Positions 23,097 to 31,307 of a stretch of 34,556 nucleotides of DNA are shown in pieces. The notes below the pieces were generated by a model. It saw nothing but the letters and a program-made list of their open reading frames with translations. It was not told where the DNA came from and searched no databases. This DNA comes from Erwinia oleae. GTDB taxonomy: Bacteria > Pseudomonadota > Gammaproteobacteria > Enterobacterales > Enterobacteriaceae. The stretch covers positions 1 through 34,556 of the forward strand of contig NZ_JNVB01000052.1 in assembly GCF_000770305.1 (NCBI RefSeq), written 5' to 3'. The translations under genes and the position numbers were made by a program. The stretch's first letter is position 1. Each line of letters starts with the position of its first letter.

Positions 23097-23892
23097 TTCG
23101 TTTCCTCCGTTTGATCTGTTTGTCGGATAGCTCGATCCACACCGGCGCGTGATCGCTGGTGCGCTCCCAGCCGCGAACATGCTTGTCGACCTCAGCTTTT
23201 TTCAGTCGCTCGGCAAGGTCGGGACTGAGCAGGAAATGGTCGAGCCTCAAACCCGCGTCGCGTCCATAGGCATTCCGGAAATAGTCCCAGAACGTGTAGA
23301 TGCGTTTTCCGGGATGCATTTCGCGCAGCGCATCAGTCCAGCCTTGAGCGACGAGGTTTCGGAAGGCGTCGCGCACCTCCGTGCGGAACAGCGCATCGTC
23401 AGTCCAACGCTCCGGCTTATAGACATCTAACTCCGTCGGTATGACGTTATAATCACCGACCAGGACCACGGGCACCTCTAGCTCCAGCAACTCGGCGGCA
23501 TAGTCGTGTAGACGCTGAAACCAACGGAGCTTGTAGTCGAACTTCGGGCCAGGATAGGGATTGCCGTTTGGGAGATAGAGGCCGCCAATCACCACCCCGT
23601 CCACGATGGCCTCGATAAAGCGGCTCTGCTCGTCCTCCGGCTCCCCCGGAAGACCTTTACGGGTCAGGTGCGGCTCCAGTCCTCGCGCCAGGATGGCGAC
23701 GCCATTCCATGATTTTTGACCATGCCAAACCGCGCCATAGCCGGCAGCTTCGATGGCCTTCGCTGGAAACTTTGCATCCGGAGCCTTCATCTCCTGGAGA
23801 ACCACAACGTCCGGGTTCGCCTCGTCCAGCCAACGAAGCAGGACCTCGAGACGACCGTTTACGCCATTGACATTGTAGGTGGCGATTTTCAC
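23086..23892 (-). CDS. xthA: Exodeoxyribonuclease III (AP endonuclease)
   Basis: The 268-residue protein is a full-length ExoIII/EEP-family nuclease that nicks DNA at abasic sites and degrades 3' ends. Motifs are MKIATYNVNGVNGRLEVLLR at the start, VVLQEMK with the metal-binding Glu, GLYLPNGNPYPGPKFDYKLR, VLVGDYNVIPTELD, LRLDHFLLS and the catalytic SDHAPVWIEL near the C-terminus. The start is GTG at 23892, which overlaps the stop of the preceding small gene by GTGA. Its presence beside SRAP and dnaE2 genes makes this a plasmid-borne DNA repair block. Nothing in the active site looks altered. Confidence 0.95.
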   Translation of the reverse strand: MKIATYNVNGVNGRLEVLLRWLDEANPDVVVLQEMKAPDAKFPAKAIEAAGYGAVWHGQKSWNGVAILARGLEPHLTRKGLPGEPEDEQSRFIEAIVDGVVIGGLYLPNGNPYPGPKFDYKLRWFQRLHDYAAELLELEVPVVLVGDYNVIPTELDVYKPERWTDDALFRTEVRDAFRNLVAQGWTDALREMHPGKRIYTFWDYFRNAYGRDAGLRLDHFLLSPDLAERLKKAEVDKHVRGWERTSDHAPVWIELSDKQIKRRKRNEK

Positions 23893-24068
23893 TTGGACTT
23901 GTGGTCGCCCTTGTCGCCCTCCCCGGGCTTGGCATCGCTCTTCGCCTGGTGGCGCTTGTCAGCCGAGAGGGCTCGGCCGACGTCGACGGATTCTTTGAAC
24001 TTACCGTCTTCGTCGCGACGGACGTAGCGTTTGTCGGTTCCGGTATCGATGAGTTCGCGCTTCGACAT
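23889..24068 (-). CDS. Small basic/charged conserved rhizobial protein (59 aa)
   Basis: An ATG at 24068 opens a 59-codon frame reading MSKRELIDTGTDKRYVRRDE, then GKFKESVDVGRALSADKRHQ and a lysine/glycine/aspartate-rich tail GEGDKGDHKSK. It ends in a TGA that overlaps the GTG start of xthA by 4 bp, so the two are translationally coupled. AGATCATC is the sequence just upstream, and a GGGAGATC ribosome site is visible on the coding strand. I recognise the sequence as a tiny hypothetical protein frequent in rhizobia, often near repair genes; its function is unknown. The charged, low-hydrophobic composition suggests a disordered protein. Confidence 0.75.
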   Translation of the reverse strand: MSKRELIDTGTDKRYVRRDEDGKFKESVDVGRALSADKRHQAKSDAKPGEGDKGDHKSK

Positions 24069-24175
24069 GATGATCTCCCAAGGTTTGCGCAGCGGAAACC
24101 CACAAGACGTCGAAAAGTTTCAGATTAGTGCCAACGGGCCTGGAACCGGTCTCATCCGACTCTATTACATTAGGA

Positions 24176-24391
24176 ATGGAGTACATTCCCGGTCCGAGAA
24201 CCCTTTCTGAGCATCCCGATCACTTTCTGAACTGTCAGGAAGCAGTTGTCGACGCATTCAGACAGTTGGCCAAGCAAGCTGTGATGGCCGGTTGGGGAGA
24301 GACCGAAGTCGCCGGCGCACTGGTGGATATTGCCGACTGCCACATGCTTTCGCTGGCATCCAACCTGGAAACAGAGCGAATGTTAGACTAG
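24176..24391 (+). CDS. Small hypothetical protein (71 aa)
   Basis: The frame can start at GTG 24128 (87 aa) or ATG 24176 (71 aa). I favour the ATG because the residues before it (PTGLEPVSSDSITL) look like noncoding sequence, but the ribosome site is poor for both. The product, with YIPGPRTLSEHPDHFLNCQE, AVVDAFRQLAKQAVMAGWGE and ALVDIADCHMLSLASNLETE, looks like a compact helical protein. I do not recognise a domain. It is divergent from the small gene at 24068 and lies 25 bp before another short gene on the same strand, so the two may be a pair. Confidence 0.5.
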   Translation: MEYIPGPRTLSEHPDHFLNCQEAVVDAFRQLAKQAVMAGWGETEVAGALVDIADCHMLSLASNLETERMLD

Positions 24392-24416
24392 GCGATCAAA
24401 GGCGGGCGCTAGAAGA

Positions 24417-24734
24417 ATGTCGGACCGATATCCTGAGACGTCTGATGGGCGATATTTCGTCGTCCGCGGGCGGTTGTGGCGCAAGAGCGATCCCGCGCTT
24501 GACGAAGCCACACGGAATAGACTGGTCAAGGAATTGATGTCCGCAAGAAGGGCTGTTCGCGACGCCAAGGGCGACTCCGATGCGATGGCAAAGGCCCGAC
24601 ATCTGGTCGATGATGCCAAGGTTGCTCTGGGCGAGCGCGGTGCGCCCTGGTGGGAAGATGGCGCACCGGATTATAATCGGCACATGGCAAAAAACACGCC
24701 CTATGCCGAGTGGTTCGCTAACCTCGGAAAATAG
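24417..24734 (+). CDS. Conserved hypothetical protein (105 aa), rhizobial type
   Basis: The 105-residue product reads MSDRYPETSDGRYFVVRGRL, WRKSDPALDEATRNRLVKEL, a charged helix MSARRAVRDAKGDSDAMAKA and a tail WWEDGAPDYNRHMAKNTPYA. I recognise this as a short conserved hypothetical protein that recurs in rhizobial genomes beside DNA-repair genes, without a known biochemical function. The start at 24417 is close to the end of the preceding small gene. It converges on the first SRAP gene with only 7 bp between their stops. The WxxDGAPDYNRHM-like tail is the most distinctive part and could be a motif for a search. Confidence 0.7.
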   Translation: MSDRYPETSDGRYFVVRGRLWRKSDPALDEATRNRLVKELMSARRAVRDAKGDSDAMAKARHLVDDAKVALGERGAPWWEDGAPDYNRHMAKNTPYAEWFANLGK

Positions 24735-24741
24735 GCTGGCG

Positions 24742-25386
24742 TCAAAGCAGCAGCGGTGCCTCGGGTGCAGACTTCTTTTTCGCCCACAGCTCGCTGGTCC
24801 GCTCCATCGTCACCAACTCAGGCGGAAATGTCCGTTTCTGGAATGCCAGCGCATCATCGAAGGTACCGTGCAGCCATTGTTCGTACTCATCGGGCTGTAA
24901 CAGAACAGGCATCCGGTTGTGCACGGGTTGGATCGCCTCATTGGCGTCCGTCATGACCCCGGAATAGACCGGACCCCACTCGTCACTGATCCGCCACAGC
25001 CCTGCCCAAGCGAAGACCGGCTGGTCCTTCAGGGCAAACCAAGTGCGGGTCATTCTGCCCTTCTCCCCCTCGGCTTCAGCAAAACCTGTCACAGGGATCA
25101 GGCAACGCCACTGCGGTTTGCGCGCCAAGCCGATCCACATGCCTTTTGACAGGTCAGCGATGTTATTGACCGGCTTTGGCTTGGCTTCCGGCTTCATGCC
25201 TTTGAGATGCAGGGGAAAGCCCCACACCATCGAGCGAAGCTCGCGTACACCGTCGTTCTCCGTTACCACCATTCCGGGGGTGCCCGGATAGACTTCCTCG
25301 GGGGCGTTCGATTGCATCGGGTTTGACACGCGGAAGTGTGCGGCCACTTCCGCGGCGGAAAGACGGACGGTGTACAAGTTGCACAT
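24742..25386 (-). CDS. SOS response-associated peptidase/SRAP domain protein (YedK/HMCES type)
   Basis: The 214-residue protein has the SRAP fold, which forms a covalent thiazolidine link to abasic sites in single-stranded DNA through its N-terminal cysteine. All expected active-site residues are visible: C2 after the initiator (MCNLYTV), N75 in PVNNIADL, E104 in PVTGFAEAEG and H156 in PVHNRMPVLL. Other landmarks are MVWGFP and WAGLWR. The protein therefore looks active and would protect ssDNA abasic sites during replication. It lies 29 bp downstream of a second SRAP gene on the same strand, and dnaE2 lies upstream of that, forming a plasmid damage-tolerance set. Confidence 0.93.
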   Translation of the reverse strand: MCNLYTVRLSAAEVAAHFRVSNPMQSNAPEEVYPGTPGMVVTENDGVRELRSMVWGFPLHLKGMKPEAKPKPVNNIADLSKGMWIGLARKPQWRCLIPVTGFAEAEGEKGRMTRTWFALKDQPVFAWAGLWRISDEWGPVYSGVMTDANEAIQPVHNRMPVLLQPDEYEQWLHGTFDDALAFQKRTFPPELVTMERTSELWAKKKSAPEAPLLL

Positions 25387-25415
25387 ATGGCAGACCTTTC
25401 AACACGAAACCTTGG

Positions 25416-26036
25416 CTACATAAGCATGTTGTCCCGACGGGGTGAAGCCTTGGAGGGGGAAACGCCGCTTTGCCAGCGGTCGCGGCTATGCAGGATTTCG
25501 AAGTCATCCAAACCGTGAAGCCAGCGGTCGTATTCCTCCGGCTTCAGCAAAACGGGCATGCGGTCGTTGAACGGCCTGATCGTCTCGTTGGCGGTCATGG
25601 TCATGCCGGCGAACACAGGGCCGAAATCCGGAGTGTTCTTGCAGAACCCCGCCCAGGCCATCAAGGGTTGGCGGTTCTTCGAAAACCATGATCGGGTTTT
25701 CTCCCCTTTGACACCGTCGGGGTTGGCGAAATGGGTGAGTGGGATCAGACAGCGGTATTTGGGGTCGACGACGATGCGGTCCCACAGTGGATTGGTGAGA
25801 TCGGCAACGAGGCCGATGCGGCTCGGCGGCTCGCCCTCACGCCGCATGTCGCGTGTCTGTCGCGGAAAGCCCCATGGGATCGACTTCAACAGCCGCAATC
25901 CGTCCTTCTCAAGGACGATCAGTCCTGGGGTGCCTTCGACGGTTTCGCTCGGCACCTCAAGCGCCGGCGCGATGTCGACCGCGAAATGGGCGACAATCTC
26001 CTCCAGGCTTTTGGTGACTGCAAACAGACGCGACAC
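25416..26036 (-). CDS. SRAP-family paralogue with all catalytic residues replaced
   Basis: The 206-residue protein keeps the SRAP scaffold (SIPWGFPRQ, RCLIPLTHFANPDG, PLMAWAGFCK, FNDRMPVLLKPEEYDRWLHG) but not its chemistry. The second residue is Ser (MSRLFAV, from GTG TCG) instead of Cys. The Asn region reads SRIGLVADL, without the Asn. The Glu is N105, and the His of IHDRMP is N157. It should not form the abasic-site crosslink. It may bind ssDNA or a partner such as the active SRAP encoded 29 bp downstream. The start is GTG at 26036, 10 bp after the dnaE2 stop. TGT CGC occurs one base out of frame at the start, so a small frameshift near the N-terminus should be considered. Confidence 0.85.
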   Translation of the reverse strand: MSRLFAVTKSLEEIVAHFAVDIAPALEVPSETVEGTPGLIVLEKDGLRLLKSIPWGFPRQTRDMRREGEPPSRIGLVADLTNPLWDRIVVDPKYRCLIPLTHFANPDGVKGEKTRSWFSKNRQPLMAWAGFCKNTPDFGPVFAGMTMTANETIRPFNDRMPVLLKPEEYDRWLHGLDDFEILHSRDRWQSGVSPSKASPRRDNMLM

Positions 26037-26046
26037 ACCGGTCTCC

Positions 26047-29000
26047 TCAGTGGAAGTTTCTGGATTTGATCTTCAAACTATCGATGTGAAGGTCGGGAAT
26101 ATAGATCTCACGAGCCTGCACGACGGGTTTGGGATTGTCCCGTGGATCGGGGCCCCCTCCTTGCTTGACCTGGTCGCCGCGACCGTGCGGAAGCGGGAAG
26201 TCGCCGTCCCCATTACCAACGCTCGACAGGTCGGCGGAGAAATCGAACAGGCGCTGGGCAACGAGGTGAACGACCTCGCCTTCGCGCTGGATACGGCCAT
26301 TGATGGCCATCATGCTCGCGGTCATCAGGATTCGACGCTGGCGTTCGAACAGCGATGGCCAGACCACTGCGTTGACGATGCCAGACTCGTCTTCCAGCGT
26401 GAGGAACATGACGCCTTTTGCCGATCCCGGCCGCTGTCGCACGAGAACGAGACCCGCCGTCCAAAGCCATTTCCCGTCGCGTTGCCCCATCGCCTCGGCG
26501 CAGGTGACGATGCCTTTCCGGTCGAGGTCTTTTCGGAGAAACGACACCGGGTGCGCCCTTAAGGTGAGGCCCGTGTGTGAGTAGTCCTCGACGACCTCCC
26601 TGCCCTCCGTCATCGATTTCAGCGCCACTTCAGGCTCCTGCATCTCGGCGATGACCTTGGCTTCGCGCTCAGCGGCGGCCGCCCAAAGCTCCAGAGGTTC
26701 ATCCCGGAGCGCCTTGATATCCCAGAGTGCCTGCCGCCGCTCCAGTTGCAACGACGGCAGGAAAGCATCTGCCTCCGCAAGCTTGACCAGCGACGACGGC
26801 GATACGCCGGAACGCCGCCACATGTCATCGGCCGAGACGAATGGCTGTTCGGCACGCGCCAGGATGATGCGTGCGGCATCATTGGTCGACAATCCCCGGA
26901 CGACACGCATGCCGAGACGAACAGCGAAGCGATCGGAATTGCCGATCCGTTCCATGGTGCAGTCCCAGCGGGAGCGGTTGACGCAGACCGGCCGGACTTC
27001 AACGCCATGGTTTCGGGCGTCCTGGACGATCTGGGCGACGCTGTAGAATCCCATTGGCTGGCTGTTGAGCAAGGCCGCACAAAAGACATCGGGATGGTGG
27101 CATTTCATCCAGCTGGAGGCATAGGCGATCAGCGCGAAGCTGGCGGCGTGGCTTTCTGGGAAGCCATAGCTTCCGAAGCCTTCGAGCTGCGTAAATGTCT
27201 TCTCGGCAAATTCGCGGGTGTAGCCGTTCTTGACCATGCCCTCGACGAGCTTGTCCTTGAACTTGCTGACCCCGCCTGTGAACTTGAACGTCGCCATTGC
27301 CCGACGCAACTGATCAGCCTCGCCTGCGGTGAAACCCGCGCAGGTCATGGCGACCTTCATCGCGCTCTCCTGAAACAGCGGCACCCCCAGCGTTTTGCCA
27401 AGGACCGCTTCAAGCTCCGGCGTCGGGTACTCGACCTTCTCCTTGCCCTCGCGCCGCCTCAGATACGGATGCACCATGTCGCCCTGGATCGGTCCCGGGC
27501 GAACAATGGCCACTTGCACGACGAGATCGTAAAATGTCCGAGGCTTCAGGCGCGGTAGCATTGCCATCTGGGCGCGGCTTTCGATCTGGAACGTGCCGAG
27601 CGTATCGGCCTTGCGGATCATCGCGTAGGTCGCCGCGTCTTCCTGCTCCACATCTGACAGGCCCATGGCAATGTCCTTGTGGTCGCGCAGCAGCTCGAAG
27701 GATTTCGCCATGCAGGTCAGCATCCCGAGCGCCAGCACGTCGACCTTCATGAATTTGAGCGCCTCGATATCGTCCTTGTCCCATTCCACCACCTGACGAT
27801 CCTTCATCGATGCAGGCTCGATCGGCACCAGATCATCCAACCTGTCCTGCGTCAGGACGAAACCGCCCGGATGCTGGCCAAGATGCCGGGGGGCGCCCAT
27901 GAGCTGCGCGCTAAGATCCAGCGCCAACGTCAGGCGGTAGTCGGCCATGTTCATGTTGTTTTCTTTGAGCTGCTTCTCGCCGACGCCTTCCGACCAGCCC
28001 CAGACGCCGGAGGAGAGCTGCGTGATCAGATCTTCCGGCAGCCCCAGCGCCTTGCCGACATCGCGCAACGCCCCTTTGGCGCGGTAGCGGTTGACGGTCG
28101 AGCAAAGCGCCGAGCGTGAGCGGCCGTAGGTCTCGTATATCCATTGGATGACCTCCTCCCGGCGGGCGTTTTCGAAGTCGACGTCGATATCGGGCGGCTC
28201 GTCGCGTTCCATCGAGACGAACCGCTCGAACAGCAAATCACCAGTTTCCGGGTTGATGCTGGTGATGCCGAGACAGTAGCAGACGGCCGAATTGGCCGCC
28301 GATCCACGCCCCTGGCAGAGGATGCCTTGCGACCGGGCAAACCGGACGATGCTGTAGACGGTCAGGAAGTACGGGGCGTATTTCATCACCCGGATAAGTT
28401 CGAGTTCGTGCAGGATCGCCTTGCGGACCTTATCGGGGATCCCCTCGGGGTATCGGGTGGCGGCCCCTTCCCAGGCGAACTTGGTCAGCGACTGTTGCGC
28501 ATCAAGGCCCGGCACAAGGGCTTCTTCCGGGTATTGATACTGAAGCTCGCTCATGTCGAAGCGACAGCGGTCGACGATTTCGCGCGTGCGCGCCAGCGCT
28601 TCCGGATACTCCGAAAACAGCCGATGCATTTCCTCCGGAGCCTTGAAGAACCGGTCAGCATGCCGTTCGCGGTCAAAGCCAACGCTGTCGATGGTGGTGC
28701 GGTTGCGAATGCAGGTGACGATGTCCTGCAACTGCCGGCGACCAGGGTCGTGAAACAGGACGTCGTTGGTGATGACCGTCTTGACCTTGTGGCGGGCGGC
28801 CATGTTCGACAGATTGTGGAGCCGCAAGCGATCATTCGGACGACGTCGCAGGCAGAGCGAAACGTAGGCCCTGTCTCCGAAGATCGCAGCGAGCTTCCTA
28901 AGCTGGCCTGCAGTGGTCTCGTCAGCCTCATCAGGGATAAGGATCGCAATCAGTCCGCCGCTATAGGCTTCCACATCGGAGAGATCAAGGATGCACTTGC

Positions 29001-29055
29001 CCTTGCCGCCACGGCTCTTTCCAAGCGAAAGCAACCGGGTCAATCTCGAATAGGC
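26047..29055 (-). pseudogene. dnaE2: Error-prone DNA polymerase DnaE2, 5'-truncated at the chimeric junction
   Basis: Homology to DnaE2, the C-family translesion polymerase that works with ImuA/ImuB, runs from about [20 protein letters not shown] at 29055 to the stop at 26047, roughly 1000 residues. The catalytic aspartates are present ([12 protein letters not shown] and [12 protein letters not shown]), as are the finger and thumb motifs ([66 protein letters not shown]) and the C-terminal OB domain (ENG-like [20 protein letters not shown]). The first roughly 90 residues of the PHP domain are missing. The frame stays open to 29178 only because it runs antisense through the dehydratase fragment. 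imuA and imuB, normally upstream, are absent. A shortened product from an internal start is possible but unlikely to be regulated normally. Confidence 0.9.
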
Positions 29056-29062
29056 TGGCTGA
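29050..29062. other. Junction between rhizobial-type and enterobacterial-type DNA
   Basis: dnaE2 homology on the minus strand fades at about 29055, and aldoxime dehydratase homology on the plus strand begins in the next codons (RLAEGM, then [14 protein letters not shown]). No insertion sequence, inverted repeat or integrase lies at the join. Both genes are cut inside coding sequence, so this is an illegitimate join or an assembly join. The exact base cannot be fixed without intact homologues. Confidence 0.6.
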
Positions 29063-29645
29063 AGGCATGAGCGGTGAGATGCGCGAGCACGGTTACTGGG
29101 GGAGTGCCCGCGATCGCCTGCCTGCAGCTCAGAACAACCCCCTCCGGGGAACCGGTAAATCCCGTTCGCGGACAGCAAGCGGAAAACGGATTGTGCTGTC
29201 AGGAAGTAACAACCTCTGCCTCATTCGCTCCGGGCAGGACTGGTCGGCCACGCGGCAGGAAGAAAGACAAAAATACCTCACTGAAGTAGAGCCGGTACTG
29301 CACCAGGGAATGGATTTTCTGAGAGACCAGGGCCACACCATAGGCTGCCTGAGCTGCCGGTATATGCAGGTGTTAGATCCCTCATCACATGCGCTGACGG
29401 AAAAAACGTTTGGTCTGGCACACTTTGCCGATATGGCCGCCCTTGAACTCTGGGCAAAAAGCCATCCGACACATGTGGCAATATTTGGCGGGTTCATGCG
29501 CTACGTGAAAGAGCTGAACTTTAATATAGCGCTCCGCCTGTGGCATGAAATTGTCGTTGTGCCAGAAGAAGCACAGTATTTTGAATATGTTAACTGTCAT
29601 CCGGATACCGGTCTGTTACGGCAGGACAGCGGAGAATCATTATGA
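29056..29645 (+). pseudogene. Aldoxime dehydratase, C-terminal fragment
   Basis: The 190-odd residue frame matches the C-terminal half of haem-containing (phenylacetald)oxime dehydratase, which turns aldoximes into nitriles. Recognised stretches are [53 protein letters not shown], the proximal-histidine region SHPTHVAIFGGFMRYV and the distal-side LWHEIVVVPEEAQYFEYVNC. Full enzymes are about 350 residues, so the N-terminal half is missing at the junction with dnaE2. An in-frame ATG at 29067 could start a fragment, but without the N-terminal part of the haem pocket it is likely dead. It overlaps the next gene by 4 bp, and together they are the tail of an aldoxime-nitrile degradation operon. Confidence 0.8.
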
Positions 29646-30517
29646 ATAAGTTTTTTTGCCGTACCGGTATTTCTCTTGCAGCAGCATTAAGCCTGCCTGC
29701 TGATGCCCTTGAGTTTTCTCCCGGCGATTACGAGATGATGCCAGCGAATAAAACATTCGCGCTGGCCTATTTTCAGTATGGCCACGGCGATGAATACTAT
29801 TCTCAGGGCAATAAAATAGCTGGTGATTACAGATTACGCTCTGAGGCCACACTGCTGCGCTTTATTCATGGATTCCGTCCTGCGGAAAACGTCAGTATTG
29901 AGCCACAGATTATCATTCCGTTTGCCAGGGCGAACGCGATGGGAGATGCCAGCCCTCTCGGCAGCGCGTCAGGGATGGGCGATATCATTGTGGGCATGCC
30001 TTTCAAGTTCAGCATGGACAACGAAGGAGGTGACATTCTTTCCTTGGCACCTTTTATTTATGCGCCCACCGGGGCCTACAACAATGAAAAAGCTGTGAAT
30101 GTAGGGGAAAATCGCTGGCGCTATCTGATACAGGGCGTCTGGATCCATCATTTCTCCGACGCCTGGGCATTCACTACAGGTGCGGATGTCTCCTGGACGA
30201 CAGCAAATGACCAGTACGGTAATAATAACGCCAGACTCAGTCAGAGTCCGCGTTACGAATATCAGGCTTATATGAGTTATAACCTTACACCTGCCACGCA
30301 GTTTGGATTTGGCGGCGGATGGATAACCGGGGCCAAAAGTCGGATTAACGGAATTTCTCAGGATGACCGGCTGGATAGCACGTATGTCCGTATTTCTGCT
30401 TCGCATTTCATTACACCTGCCGTTCAGGTTCAGTTCTCCGGTGGTCGTGACATTGCTGTAGAGCAGGGATTCCGGCAGGATACAAATCTCAGACTGAGAT
30501 TAGGTTACCTTTTCTGA
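29642..30517 (+). CDS. Outer-membrane beta-barrel of the phenol-degradation MetA-like (SphA) family
   Basis: The 291-residue protein has a signal peptide (MNKFFCRTGISLAAALSLPA, cut near ADA-LEF) and a mature part of alternating hydrophobic and polar beta strands with aromatic belts. Examples are FALAYFQYGHGDEYY, NVSIEPQIIIPFARAN, GDIIVGMPFKFSMD and LSLAPFIYAPTGAYNN. It ends in RLRLGYLF, with a C-terminal phenylalanine as required for outer-membrane assembly. Members of this transporter family accompany operons for aromatic compounds and probably admit the substrate. It overlaps the dehydratase fragment by 4 bp, so it most likely served uptake of an arylaldoxime or nitrile. The gene itself is intact, but its upstream operon and promoter are lost. 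Confidence 0.82.
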   Translation: MNKFFCRTGISLAAALSLPADALEFSPGDYEMMPANKTFALAYFQYGHGDEYYSQGNKIAGDYRLRSEATLLRFIHGFRPAENVSIEPQIIIPFARANAMGDASPLGSASGMGDIIVGMPFKFSMDNEGGDILSLAPFIYAPTGAYNNEKAVNVGENRWRYLIQGVWIHHFSDAWAFTTGADVSWTTANDQYGNNNARLSQSPRYEYQAYMSYNLTPATQFGFGGGWITGAKSRINGISQDDRLDSTYVRISASHFITPAVQVQFSGGRDIAVEQGFRQDTNLRLRLGYLF

Positions 30518-30522
30518 AATTT

Positions 30523-30547
30523 CTGGCCGGGGATTCACTCTGGCCAG
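30523..30547 (+). terminator. Hairpin after the outer-membrane protein gene
   Basis: CTGGCC at 30523-30528 pairs with GGCCAG at 30542-30547, five bases after the stop codon. The loop is 13 nt and the following sequence (TGATTTCC) has only a short T run, so it is a weak or rho-assisted terminator candidate. Confidence 0.45.
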
Positions 30548-30710
30548 TGATTTCCGATGTGTGTTGTTAGTTTTGTAAAAGAACCTATTATTTCAAATAT
30601 AAAATCAACGGACACTTCATGCAGTGGTACTGTGGAACACGCTTTATATGCAGTAAGCCGTGAGCTGGATGCGCAGTAATGGAGAAAAAACCGGGGGAGA
30701 GGATATCGCC

Positions 30711-30739
30711 CGGTTATCCCCGCTGATGCACGGGGATAG
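30711..30739. repeat. Solitary hairpin resembling a type I-E CRISPR repeat
   Basis: TATCCCCG (30715-30722) and CGGGGATA (30731-30738) form a perfect 8-bp stem with an 8-nt loop, preceded by CGGT. Read on either strand this resembles the CGGTTTATCCCCGC...GGGG core of enterobacterial type I-E repeats. It occurs once, with no second copy at spacer distance and no cas genes in view, so it is not an array. It may be an orphan repeat or an unrelated hairpin. Confidence 0.4.
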
Positions 30740-30955
30740 CCTGCGAAGCAAAAGGAACATGTAGAGAGTAAGGAAACAGTGAGATTTTCTCTGAATGCAG
30801 TTCAGCTTAAATATCATGATGCTTAGATGGTTCGGTTATAATATTTTGTTTTTTTCGACGATGGTCGGTGCAGCATAAGTATTTCATAATATTATGGCTG
30901 GTTATCTTTGGACATTTTAAAATATCCTACAAAATATATCGTTATATCAAGAGCC

Positions 30956-30994
30956 TAAGCCGGTTACCCGAAGCAGTCTGTCGGGCCTGGCTTA
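30956..30994. other. Two-tier stem-loop of unknown role
   Basis: TAAGCC (30956-30961) pairs with GGCTTA (30989-30994), and inside it CCCGA (30967-30971) pairs with TCGGG (30981-30985). A structured RNA element, protein-binding site or small RNA is possible, but nothing assigns a function. Confidence 0.3.
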
Positions 30995-31307
30995 ACGCGG
31001 GCAATATAACTTTGCTGTCATGATTTTGATGCGCAAAATGTAATTTATGTTAAATGGTGACAGGAATAGCCACATCCCCAGCCTTATTTACGGTGTTTTA
31101 TGATTCCATCACGCATCTGGCTGTGCGAACAGCGACGAAGAATGATTATGCTTCGATTATTAGAGATCGTACGATGAAGCAGTGTATCCGAAAAAATTAA
31201 AAATAATCCGAACGGCTACTGCAGGCATTGCAGATCTGTTCACCATCAATACAGACGGTTTTCTGCCTGTGGTAACATACAGCGGTTATTTTTCAGAGCC
31301 GGGACTG

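Larger units (their letters stand above)
30548..31307. other. Long gene-free region with two hairpins
   Basis: I find no coding sequence with family or ribosome-site support across about 760 bp, and composition is A/T-rich (for example 30830-30950). Two structures stand out and are listed separately: a CRISPR-repeat-like hairpin at 30711-30739 and a two-tier stem at 30956-30994. The right end carries the promoter side of the Rpn gene. Confidence 0.5.

Noticed and set aside
25558-26562. A 334-codon + strand frame spanning the second SRAP gene and the dnaE2 end
   Set aside because: It crosses two well-supported minus-strand genes and has no motif of its own.
26746-27558. A 270-codon open frame antisense to dnaE2 (and another at 28144-29070)
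   Set aside because: These are shadows of the GC-rich dnaE2 coding strand; their translations show no family motifs and no ribosome sites, while dnaE2 motifs run continuously on the other strand.
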